Part shown: positions 23,875-32,001 of the stretch, piece by piece
How the letters are laid out: each line of letters starts with the position of its first letter
Position numbering within the stretch: position 1 is the first letter of the stretch
Origin: Streptomyces coacervatus
Lineage (GTDB): Bacteria > Actinomycetota > Actinomycetes > Streptomycetales > Streptomycetaceae
DNA length: 64,000 bases
Direction: 5' to 3'
Assembly (NCBI RefSeq): GCF_029223485.1
Contig: NZ_JARHTP010000010.1
Span: 186,001-250,000 of the forward strand
Notes under the pieces: model-generated
Databases searched by the model: none
What the model was told of the DNA's origin: nothing
Seen by the model: only the letters and a program-made list of their open reading frames with translations
Program-made: the position numbers and the translations under genes

Positions 23875-25137
23875 ATGTCGTACGACGCGCAGTCAACCGA
23901 ACGCTGGGCCCCCGAACCCGACAAGCGCCCTGGCCGCACGGCCTTCCAACGCGACCGCGCACGCGTACTCCATTCGTCAGCCCTACGTCGCCTCGCCGGT
24001 AAAACCCAGGTAGTCACGCCCGGTGAGCGCAGCGCCAGTGCATGGGACGCCAGCCCCCGCACCCGCCTGACCCACTCCCTGGAGTGCGCCCAGGTCGGCC
24101 GGGAGCTGGGCGCAGCCCTCGGCTGCGACCCCGACCTGGTGGAAGCCGCCTGCCTCTCCCACGACCTGGGCCACCCCCCCTTCGGCCACAACGGCGAACA
24201 GGCCCTGAACGAGTTCGCCCACGACTGCGGCGGCTTCGAGGGCAACGCCCAGTCCCTGAGACTCCTCACCCGCATCGAACCCAAACGCTTCACCCCGGAG
24301 GGCTCGGTGGGCCTCAACCTCACCCGGGCCGCCCTGGACGCCGCCACCAAGTACCCCTGGCCCCGAGGCGCCCACCCCACCGCCCCGGCCTCCCCCAAGT
24401 TCGGCGTCTACGAGGACGACCGTCCCGTCTTCGACTGGGTCCGCAAGGAGGCCCCGGGCAACCGCACCACCTTCGAGGCCCAGGTCATGGACTGGTCCGA
24501 CGACGTGGCGTACTCGGTGCACGACGTCGAGGACGGCCTGCACGCGGGCCACATCGACCCCAACTGCCTGCACGCGGAGCCGGAACGGCAGGCGGTGTTC
24601 GCGGTCGCCGTCGGACGGTACGTCGCCGCGGACACCGACCCCGCCGAACTCGCCGCCGCCCTGGACCGCCTCCAGGACCAGGAGTGGTGGCCGCACGGCT
24701 ATGACGGCTCGGCGGTCGCCCAGGCCCGCCTGAAGGACGCCACCAGCCAGCTGATCGGCCGCTTCTGCCTCGCCGCCGAGACCGCCACGCGCGCGGCGTA
24801 CGGCACCGGTCGCCTCACCCGCTACGACGCCGAACTCGTCGTACCGCACGAGACCCGGCTGGAGTGCGCGGTCCTCAAGGCCGTCGCGGACCGGTACGTC
24901 ATGCAGCGCGCCGAGCAGGAGCTGCTGCGGGCCGACCAGCGGATCGTGGTCGCCGAGCTGGCGGGGGCGCTCACCGTCCGCGCGCCGGACGGTCTGGACC
25001 CGCAGTTCCGCGCGCTGTTCGACCAGGCGGGCGACGACCGCGCCCGCAAGCGGGTGATCGTCGACCAGATCGCCTCCCTCACCGACGCCTCGGCCCGTTC
25101 GCTGCATGCGCGCCTGACGGGACACCTGAGAGACTGA
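23875..25137 (+). CDS. dgt: Deoxyguanosinetriphosphate triphosphohydrolase-like protein
   Basis: 420 residues. HD-domain phosphohydrolase: RVLHSSALRRLAGKTQV near the N-terminus, TRLTHSLECAQVGRELG with the first His, SHDLGHPPFGHNGE with the HD pair, and DWSDDVAYSVHDVEDGL completing the metal site. The family hydrolyses dNTPs to deoxynucleoside plus triphosphate and helps control dNTP pools. It is followed at short distance by a flavoprotein and by dnaG on the same strand, an arrangement conserved in actinobacteria and consistent with a replication-related role. Confidence 0.94.
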   Translation: MSYDAQSTERWAPEPDKRPGRTAFQRDRARVLHSSALRRLAGKTQVVTPGERSASAWDASPRTRLTHSLECAQVGRELGAALGCDPDLVEAACLSHDLGHPPFGHNGEQALNEFAHDCGGFEGNAQSLRLLTRIEPKRFTPEGSVGLNLTRAALDAATKYPWPRGAHPTAPASPKFGVYEDDRPVFDWVRKEAPGNRTTFEAQVMDWSDDVAYSVHDVEDGLHAGHIDPNCLHAEPERQAVFAVAVGRYVAADTDPAELAAALDRLQDQEWWPHGYDGSAVAQARLKDATSQLIGRFCLAAETATRAAYGTGRLTRYDAELVVPHETRLECAVLKAVADRYVMQRAEQELLRADQRIVVAELAGALTVRAPDGLDPQFRALFDQAGDDRARKRVIVDQIASLTDASARSLHARLTGHLRD

Positions 25138-25266
25138 CGGGACGCGGATGACGCCGAACGAGCCCGAATGTGACCCTCCGTGGCCTGATCGGGCCACTCC
25201 CTCTTCCCCCATCACGCTCCGTGCGGGACGCTCGCATGTGGCGGCACCCTTACGAGGAGGCATCAA

Positions 25267-26532
25267 GTGGTCGACGCGGATCAGACATTCGTCATCGTCG
25301 GAGGCGGTCTCGCCGGCGCGAAAGCGGCCGAGACGCTCCGAGCGGAGGGCTTCACCGGCCGCGTGATACTGATCTGCGACGAACGCGACCACCCGTACGA
25401 GCGCCCTCCCCTCTCCAAGGGCTATCTGCTGGGCAAGGAGGAGCGCGACAGCGTCTTCGTCCACGAGCCCGCCTGGTACGCACAGAACGACATCGAGCTG
25501 CACCTCGGCGAGACCGTCGATGCCATCGACCGTACGGCGAAGACGGTCCGCTTCGGCGAGGACGGCACGCTCGTCCGTTACGACAAGCTCCTGCTGGCGA
25601 CGGGCGCGGAGCCGCGCCGCCTCGACATCCCGGGGACCGACCTCGCCGGCGTCCACCACCTGCGCCGCCTCGCGCACGCCGAGCGGCTCAAGCACGTGCT
25701 GGCCGCCCTCGGCCGGGACAACGGGCACATCGTGATCGCCGGGGCCGGCTGGATCGGCCTGGAGGTCGCGGCGGCGGCCCGCGAGTACGGCGCCGAGGTC
25801 ACCGTCGTCGAACCCTCGGCGACCCCGCTGCACGCGGTCCTCGGCCCCGAACTCGGCAACCTCTTCGCCGAACTGCACCGCGAGCACGGCGTCCGCTTCC
25901 ACTTCGGCGCGAGGCTGACCGAGATCGTCGGCCAGGACGGCATGGTGCTGGCCGCGCGCACGGACGACGGCGAGGAGCACCCCGCGCACGACGTCCTCGC
26001 CGCGATCGGTGCGGCCCCCCGCATCGGCCTCGCGGAGGCGGCCGGCCTGGAGATCGCCGACCGCGCACACGGCGCCGGCGTCGTGGTCGACGACCGGCTG
26101 CGCACCTCCGACCCCGACATCTTCGCGGCCGGCGACGTGGCCTCCTTCCCGCACGCCCTCTTCGACACCCGCCTGCGCGTCGAGCACTGGGCCAACGCCC
26201 TCAACGGCGGTCCGGCGGCGGCGCGCGCGATGCTGGGCCGCGATGCCACCTACGACCGTGTGCCCTACTTCTTCTCCGACCAGTACGACTTGGGGATGGA
26301 GTACAGCGGTTGGGCGCCCCCGGGGACGTACGACGAAGTGGTGATCCGAGGGGACGCCGGAAAGCGTGAGTTCATTGCGTTCTGGGTGAAGCAGGGCCGG
26401 GTGCTGGCCGGGATGAACGTGAACGTGTGGGACGTCACAGAGCCGATCCAGAAACTGATCCGTTCCAAGGCACAGGTGGACACCGAGGCGCTCGCGGACC
26501 CGCACGTTCCGCTGGACGGTCTGGCCTCGTGA
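25267..26532 (+). CDS. Ferredoxin reductase-like NAD(P)/FAD oxidoreductase
   Basis: 421 residues, GTG start with GAGGAGG upstream. FAD motif FVIVGGGLAGAKAAETLRAEG, RPPLSKGYLLGKEERDSVFV (the short motif typical of dioxygenase and P450 ferredoxin reductases), NAD motif IAGAGWIGLEVAAAAREYGAEV, and DIFAAGDVASFPHALF. The C-terminal reductase domain has the typical SDQYDLGMEYSGWA and NVWDVTEPIQKLI. Transfers electrons from NAD(P)H to a ferredoxin, likely for cytochrome P450 or oxygenases; no ferredoxin gene is adjacent. Ends 48 bp before dnaG. Confidence 0.93.
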   Translation: MVDADQTFVIVGGGLAGAKAAETLRAEGFTGRVILICDERDHPYERPPLSKGYLLGKEERDSVFVHEPAWYAQNDIELHLGETVDAIDRTAKTVRFGEDGTLVRYDKLLLATGAEPRRLDIPGTDLAGVHHLRRLAHAERLKHVLAALGRDNGHIVIAGAGWIGLEVAAAAREYGAEVTVVEPSATPLHAVLGPELGNLFAELHREHGVRFHFGARLTEIVGQDGMVLAARTDDGEEHPAHDVLAAIGAAPRIGLAEAAGLEIADRAHGAGVVVDDRLRTSDPDIFAAGDVASFPHALFDTRLRVEHWANALNGGPAAARAMLGRDATYDRVPYFFSDQYDLGMEYSGWAPPGTYDEVVIRGDAGKREFIAFWVKQGRVLAGMNVNVWDVTEPIQKLIRSKAQVDTEALADPHVPLDGLAS

Positions 26533-26579
26533 CCTGACGAGGGCGATCCACTGTCACACCACCCCCGTAGAATTCACGC

Positions 26580-28481
26580 GTGGCAGGACGGATCAACGAC
26601 GAGGACGTGAAGGCGGTTCGGGACGCGGTCCCGATCGACGCCGTGGTGTCCGAGTACCTCCAGCTGCGCAACGCGGGCGGGGGCAACCTCAAGGGCCTCT
26701 GCCCGTTCCACGACGAGAAGTCGCCGTCGTTCCAGGTCAGCCCGAGCAAGGGACTCTTCCACTGCTTCGGCTGCCAGGAGGGCGGCGACACCATCACCTT
26801 CGTGATGAAGGTCGACCACCTCACCTTCTCCGAGTCGGTCGAGCGGCTCGCGGCCCGGGCCGGCATCACACTGCGCTACGAGGAGGGCGGCTACAACCCC
26901 TCCCATCAGCGCGGTGAGCGCATCCGCCTGGTCGAGGCCCACAAGATCGCCGCCGACTGGTACATCGAGCAGCTGGCGAACAGCCCGGAGGCCGACACCG
27001 GCCGCAAGTTCCTGGCGGAGCGCGGCTTCGACCAGGCCGCCGCCCAGCACTTCTCCGTCGGCTACAGCCCCCAGGGCTGGGACCACCTCACCCGCTTCCT
27101 GCGCGGCAAGGGCTTCACCGACAAGGAGCTGGTCCTCTCCGGCCTCGCCCAGGAGGGCCGCCGGGGCCCCATCGACCGCTTCCGCGGCCGTCTGATGTGG
27201 CCCATCCGCGACATCGCCGGGGATGTCGTCGGCTTCGGCGCCCGCAAGCTGTACGAGGCGGACAACGGCCCGAAGTACCTCAACACCCCCGACACGCCGA
27301 TCTACAAGAAGTCCCAGGTCCTCTACGGCATCGACCTCGCGAAACCGCACATCGCCAAGTCCAGCCGAGCGGTCGTCGTCGAGGGCTACACGGACGTCAT
27401 GGCCTGCCACCTCGCAGGGGTGACGACCGCCATCGCGACCTGCGGCACGGCCTTCGGCGGCGACCACATCAAGATCCTCCGCCGGCTGCTGATGGACAAC
27501 GGCTCGGCCCGCGTGATCTTCACCTTCGACGGCGACGCGGCCGGCCAGAAAGCGGCCCTGCGCGCCTTCGAGGACGACCAGAAATTCGCCGCCGAGACCT
27601 ACATCGCCATCGCCCCGGACGGCATGGACCCCTGCGAACTGCGCCTGGCGAAGGGCGACGAGGCGGTCTCGGACCTGGTCGAACCCCGCACGCCGCTCTT
27701 CGAGTTCGCCCTCCGCCAGATCGTCGTCCGCTACGACCTCGACACCCCGGCCGGTCGCGCGGCGGCCCTGGACGAGTCGGCCCCGATCGTCGCCCGCATC
27801 AAGAACAGCGGCGCCCAGCACGAGGTCGCCGTCCAGCTCGCCGGCATGCTCGGCATCCTCGACACCCAGTTCGTGGTCAAGCGGGTGGCCCAGCTGGCCC
27901 GTTGGGCCCGCGACCGCGGCGGCAAGGGCCCGGCCCCGGCCCGCGGCCCGCAGTCGTACGACGCCGCCCCCCGCCCGGCCGGTCCGTCCGGCCCGGCCCT
28001 CAACCTCCGCAACCCCGTCTACGCCACCGAACGCGAACTCCTCAAACTCGCCCTCCAGCGCCCCGAGTTGGTCTCCCCGGCCTTCGACGCATACGGCGCC
28101 GACGAGTTCACCGCCGCGCCCTACGCCGCCGTACGCGAGGCGATCATGGAGGCGGGCGGCTCGGAGTACGGCGTCCAGGACGCGCAGGACTACCTGGTCC
28201 GCGTCCGCGAGGCCGCACCCGACGACGCGGTCCGCGCGATGGTCACGGAGCTGGCCGTGGAGGCGATCATGCGCCGCACGGTCGACGAGAACTACGCGGG
28301 CGAACAGCTGGTGACCGTCCGCCGCCGCGCCGTGGAGCGCCGCGTCCGCGACGTCCAGAGCACCTTCACCCGCCTCGGAACTCAAGGAGATCCGGCGCAG
28401 CTGGCTGCAGTACAGAACGAATTGTGGGTACTCCAGCAGTACGACCAGGCGCTACGGGAACACGGAGCCGGAGCGCTCTGA
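26580..28481 (+). CDS. dnaG: DNA primase
   Basis: 633 residues, GTG start. CHC2 zinc finger (CPFHDEKSPSF and FHCFGCQEGG, residues about 40-65), DnaG catalytic core with RFRGRLMWPIRDIAGDVVGFG, Toprim motifs VVVEGYTDVMACH and FTFDGDAAGQKAALRAF, then a Pro/Ala-rich linker (about 445-475) and a C-terminal helicase-binding domain (EREELLKLALQRPELV-like, through VLQQYDQALREHG). Synthesises RNA primers for chromosome replication. Upstream of the hrdA-type sigma gene, echoing the primase-sigma pairing seen in many bacteria. Confidence 0.98.
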   Translation: MAGRINDEDVKAVRDAVPIDAVVSEYLQLRNAGGGNLKGLCPFHDEKSPSFQVSPSKGLFHCFGCQEGGDTITFVMKVDHLTFSESVERLAARAGITLRYEEGGYNPSHQRGERIRLVEAHKIAADWYIEQLANSPEADTGRKFLAERGFDQAAAQHFSVGYSPQGWDHLTRFLRGKGFTDKELVLSGLAQEGRRGPIDRFRGRLMWPIRDIAGDVVGFGARKLYEADNGPKYLNTPDTPIYKKSQVLYGIDLAKPHIAKSSRAVVVEGYTDVMACHLAGVTTAIATCGTAFGGDHIKILRRLLMDNGSARVIFTFDGDAAGQKAALRAFEDDQKFAAETYIAIAPDGMDPCELRLAKGDEAVSDLVEPRTPLFEFALRQIVVRYDLDTPAGRAAALDESAPIVARIKNSGAQHEVAVQLAGMLGILDTQFVVKRVAQLARWARDRGGKGPAPARGPQSYDAAPRPAGPSGPALNLRNPVYATERELLKLALQRPELVSPAFDAYGADEFTAAPYAAVREAIMEAGGSEYGVQDAQDYLVRVREAAPDDAVRAMVTELAVEAIMRRTVDENYAGEQLVTVRRRAVERRVRDVQSTFTRLGTQGDPAQLAAVQNELWVLQQYDQALREHGAGAL

Positions 28482-28746
28482 GCAATCGCGTACGGCAGGG
28501 TAACCACCCGGTCACAGCCCGATTGCAAAAAGTCACCGCACGCCCCTCGTGGCGGCGATGTGTCGTACTCCACACTGGGTTCCGGTGCCTGAGTCCTCGG
28601 AGCGCGGCCGATCCGTCCAACACGGGTCGCACAACCCCGCGGTTCCGCTCATCGCGTACGGGACGGACAGCGGCGAGGCCGTCGACTCCGCTCCCGAAGC
28701 AGCGCTGCCGCACACCTCAGCAGCGATCATCCTGGAGGTCGCCCCC

Positions 28747-29883
28747 GTGCAGACCCAGACCCTCACCCAGACCGACACCGGTACGGACGGCACGGAGCCG
28801 GACGCCGAGACCGACGTTCTCGTCGCGGTGCCCCCGCAGAACCGTGTCGTGCACCACCCGGAGGCGGACCCGGAGGGCCCGCCCGAGCCGGCTGAACCGC
28901 CCACGGAGGCGCTGGAGGCCGCGGAGGCCCCCGAGCCGCCGGAGCCGCCGCGCGCCCGCGCCTCAGACAGCGGCCCGTCCTCGGACCTGTTCCGCCAGTA
29001 TCTGCGCGAGATCGGCCGCATCCCCCTGCTGACCGCGGCCGAGGAGGTCGACCTCGCCCGCCGCGTCGAGGCCGGACTGTTCGCCGAGGAGAAGCTCAGC
29101 ACCGCACCCTCCCTCGACGGCCAGCTCGCCCTCGACCTGGACCGCCTCGTCGTCATGGGCCGTATGGCCAAGCGCCGCCTCATCGAGGCGAATCTGCGGC
29201 TCGTCGTGTCCGTGGCCAAGCGGTACGTCGGCCGCGGGCTGACCATGCTCGACCTCGTCCAGGAGGGAAACCTGGGGCTGATCAGGGCAGTTGAGAAGTT
29301 CGACTACGCCCGCGGCTACAAGTTCTCCACGTACGCCACGTGGTGGATCCGCCAGGCCATGTCCCGGGCCCTCGCCGACCAGGCCCGGACCATCCGGGTC
29401 CCGGTCCACGTCGTCGAGCTGATCAACCGCGTGGTCCGCGTCCAGCGCCGCATGCTGCAGGAGCGCGGCTACGAGCCCACGCCGGAAGAAGTGGCCGACC
29501 ACCTCGACCTGCCCCCCGAGCGGGTCAGCGAGGTCCTCCGCCTGGCCCAGGAACCCGTCTCCCTCCACGCGCCGGTCGGCGAGGAGGACGACGTGGCCCT
29601 CGGCGACCTGATCGAGGACGGCGATGCCACGTCCCCCGTGGAGTCGGCGGCGTTCCTGCTCCTGCGTGAACACCTGGAGGCGGTGCTTTCGACGCTCGGC
29701 GAGCGTGAGCGGAAGGTTGTGCAGCTGCGCTACGGCTTGGTCGACGGGCGGCCGCGCACGCTGGAGGAGATAGGCCGCATCTTCGGCGTCACCCGCGAAC
29801 GGATAAGGCAGATCGAGTCGAAGACCCTCAACAAGCTGCGGGACCACGCATTTGCGGACCAGCTGAGGGGCTACCTGGACTGA
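28747..29883 (+). CDS. hrdA: RNA polymerase sigma factor, HrdA-like (sigma-70 group 2)
   Basis: 378 residues if started at GTG 28747, which has CTGGAGG 8 nt upstream; an in-frame ATG at 28549 would give 444 residues. Acidic Pro/Glu-rich N-terminus, region 1.2 (DLFRQYLREIGRIPLLTAAEE), regions 2.1-2.4 (EANLRLVVSVAKRYVGRG, LDLVQEGNLGLIRAVEKFDY, FSTYATWWIRQAMSRAL), region 3 and region 4 (LRYGLVDGRPRTLEEIGR, FGVTRERIRQIESK). Regions 2.4 and 4.2 match the principal-sigma type, so it should read -35 TTGACa/-10 TAgaaT promoters. It is too short for HrdB; its position after dnaG matches HrdA. Mutants of hrdA in streptomycetes are viable, so it is a non-essential paralogue. Confidence 0.92.
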   Translation: MQTQTLTQTDTGTDGTEPDAETDVLVAVPPQNRVVHHPEADPEGPPEPAEPPTEALEAAEAPEPPEPPRARASDSGPSSDLFRQYLREIGRIPLLTAAEEVDLARRVEAGLFAEEKLSTAPSLDGQLALDLDRLVVMGRMAKRRLIEANLRLVVSVAKRYVGRGLTMLDLVQEGNLGLIRAVEKFDYARGYKFSTYATWWIRQAMSRALADQARTIRVPVHVVELINRVVRVQRRMLQERGYEPTPEEVADHLDLPPERVSEVLRLAQEPVSLHAPVGEEDDVALGDLIEDGDATSPVESAAFLLLREHLEAVLSTLGERERKVVQLRYGLVDGRPRTLEEIGRIFGVTRERIRQIESKTLNKLRDHAFADQLRGYLD

Positions 29884-29902
29884 CGCCGTCTGCGGCCCGG
29901 CG

Positions 29903-29945
29903 GGGGCTGGTCGCGCAGTTCCCCGCGCCCCTTCAGGGCGCGCGG
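29903..29945. repeat. Family A repeat, copy 3
   Basis: GGGGCTGGTCGCGCAGTTCC followed by the GCGCCC-loop-GGGCGC hairpin, same orientation as copy 1. Lies between the convergent ends of hrdA and the ABC exporter and likely works as a terminator. Confidence 0.85.
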
Positions 29946-29974
29946 CTGAGCGCAGGGTGCCGCTGCAGCCCGCG

Positions 29975-30026
29975 TAGCTGCGGGCAGTCGTGCCGCTGGG
30001 GCGGCACGGGTGGGCGCAGCGGCACC
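29975..30026. repeat. Family B palindromic repeat, copy 1
   Basis: 52-bp unit starting TAGCTGCGGGCAGTCG and ending GCAGCGGCACC, with an internal GTGCCGC-TGGG-GCGGCAC hairpin. Copies in reverse orientation lie inside genes at 45374 and 55393. A partial copy of one end (GGTGCCGCTGCAGCCCGC) precedes it. Confidence 0.85.
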
Positions 30027-30045
30027 CCGACGCCGGGCAACCCGC

Positions 30046-32001
30046 TCAGTCCACCTCAGCCACCGCCTGCGCGAACTGCGCCTTGTACAGCCGCGCATAA
30101 GCCCCGTCGGCGGCGAGCAGATCCGCATGCGCCCCCTGCTCGACGATCGCCCCGTTCTCCATCACCAGAATCGTGTCCGCATCCCGAATCGTCGACAGCC
30201 GATGCGCGATCACGAACGACGTACGCCCATGAGCGAGCTTCGCCATCGCCTTCTGGATCAGCACCTCGGTCCGGGTGTCGACCGACGACGTCGCCTCGTC
30301 CAGCACCAGAATCGTCGGATCGGACAGGAACGCCCGCGCAATGGTGATGAGCTGCTTCTCACCGGCGCTGACGCCCGTGCCCTCGTCGTCGATCACGGTG
30401 TCGTACCCGTCGGGCAGCGTCCGCACGAACCGGTCGGCGTGCGCGGCCCGCGCCGCCTCCTCGATCTCGCCGCGGGTGACCTCCCGGGACGCCCCGTACG
30501 CGATGTTCTCCGCGATCGTGCCGCCGAACAGCCAGGTGTCCTGCAGCACCATGCCGATCCCGGACCGGAGTTCGTCCCGGGACATCGTCGCGATGTCGAC
30601 GCCGTCGAGGGTGATCCGCCCGCCGGAGACCTCGTAGAACCGCATGAGCAGGTTGACCAGAGTGGTCTTCCCCGCCCCCGTCGGTCCGACGATCGCGACC
30701 GTGTGCCCCGGTTCGGCCTTCAGGGACAGGCTCTCGATCAGCGGCTTCTCGGGGTCGTAGCGGAAGGAGATGTTCTCCAGCTCCACCCGCCCGCGCACCT
30801 TCTCCAGCTCCACGCGCCCCGACAGCCCGTCGGGCTTCGCGGTCGGCAGCGGGTCCGCCTCCTGCTCCTCCGCGTCCAGGAGTTCGAAGATCCGCTCGGC
30901 CGAGGCGACACCCGACTGCACCAGGTTCGCCATCGACGCGACCTGCGTCAGCGGCATCGAGAACTGCCGCGAGTACTGGATGAAGGCCTGTACGTCACCG
31001 ATGGACAGGGCGCCGGACGCGACCCGCAGCCCGCCGACCACCGCCACCAGCACATAGTTGAGGTTCGACACGAACATCATCAGCGGCTGCATGACCCCGC
31101 TGTTGAACTGCGCCTTGAACCCGGCCTCGTACAGCGCGTCGTTCTGCTCGGCGAACTGCTTCGCCGACTCGTCCTGCCGCCCGAACACCTTCACCAGGGT
31201 GTGGCCGGTGTACATCTCCTCGATGTGGGCGTTCAGCTTGCCGGTGGTGCGCCACTGCTGCACGAAGTGCGGCTGTGACCGCTTGCCGACGCGCGTGGCG
31301 ATGACGAACGACAACGGCACGGTGACCAGCGCCACCAGCGCGAGCAGCCACGACACCCAGAACATCATCGCGAGCACACCGATGATGGTGAGCACCGAGT
31401 TGATGAGCTGGCCCATCGACTGCTGCAGCGTCTGCCCGATGTTGTCGATGTCGTTGGTCGCCCGGGACAGCACCTCACCGCGCTGCCGTTTGTCGAAGTA
31501 CGACAGCGGCAGCCGCGACAGCTTCGCCTGCACGTCCTCGCGCAGCCGGTACATGGTCCGGTTGACGGCCCGGTTGACCATCCGGGTCGCCACGGCCATC
31601 AGCAGACCGGCGACGAGGAACGTACCCACCGCCAGCAGCAGTACGTTCCCCACCGCGCCGAAGTCGATGCCCTTGCCCGGCGTGAAGTCGGTGCTGCGGA
31701 GCATGTCGGCGATCTGGCCCCGCCCCCGCGCCCGCATGGAGTCGAGGACCTGCTCCTTGGTCGCCCCGGCCGGCATCTGCCGGCCGATGATGCCGGCGAA
31801 GACCAGGTCGGTGGCCTTGCCGAGGATCTTCGGCCCGACCACGTTCAGACCGACGCTCACGACCACACAGAACAGCAGCAGACAGATGGTGAGACGTTCC
31901 GGCTTGAACTGGGCGATCAGGCGTTTGCCCGACACCTTGAAGTCCATCGAGCGCTGGTCGGGGCCGCCCCCGGCCATCATCCGCCCCATAGGCCCGGCCA
32001 T
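30046..32001 (-). CDS. ABC exporter half-transporter B (permease-ATPase fusion)
   Basis: 651 residues. N-terminal six-helix exporter domain (about 40-375), then the nucleotide-binding domain: Walker A GPTGAGKTTLVNLL, Q-loop MVLQDTWLFGGTI, signature VSAGEKQLI, Walker B ILVLDEATSSVD, H-loop FVIAHRLSTI. Start ATG 32001 shares one base with the stop of the partner half-transporter (TGATG), so the two are co-translated and form a heterodimeric MsbA/LmrCD-type multidrug or lipid exporter. A 27-bp in-frame duplication just before the ATPase domain repeats RVELE. Substrate not predictable. Confidence 0.95.
   Translation of the reverse strand: MAGPMGRMMAGGGPDQRSMDFKVSGKRLIAQFKPERLTICLLLFCVVVSVGLNVVGPKILGKATDLVFAGIIGRQMPAGATKEQVLDSMRARGRGQIADMLRSTDFTPGKGIDFGAVGNVLLLAVGTFLVAGLLMAVATRMVNRAVNRTMYRLREDVQAKLSRLPLSYFDKRQRGEVLSRATNDIDNIGQTLQQSMGQLINSVLTIIGVLAMMFWVSWLLALVALVTVPLSFVIATRVGKRSQPHFVQQWRTTGKLNAHIEEMYTGHTLVKVFGRQDESAKQFAEQNDALYEAGFKAQFNSGVMQPLMMFVSNLNYVLVAVVGGLRVASGALSIGDVQAFIQYSRQFSMPLTQVASMANLVQSGVASAERIFELLDAEEQEADPLPTAKPDGLSGRVELEKVRGRVELENISFRYDPEKPLIESLSLKAEPGHTVAIVGPTGAGKTTLVNLLMRFYEVSGGRITLDGVDIATMSRDELRSGIGMVLQDTWLFGGTIAENIAYGASREVTRGEIEEAARAAHADRFVRTLPDGYDTVIDDEGTGVSAGEKQLITIARAFLSDPTILVLDEATSSVDTRTEVLIQKAMAKLAHGRTSFVIAHRLSTIRDADTILVMENGAIVEQGAHADLLAADGAYARLYKAQFAQAVAEVD

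Noticed and set aside
23983..26505. 840-codon minus-strand frame across dgt and the flavoprotein
   Set aside because: Runs across two real plus-strand genes and has no recognisable domain.
28549..28746. Upstream in-frame start for hrdA
   Set aside because: GTG 28747 has a clear CTGGAGG; the extra 66 residues resemble no sigma-factor region. Not excluded.
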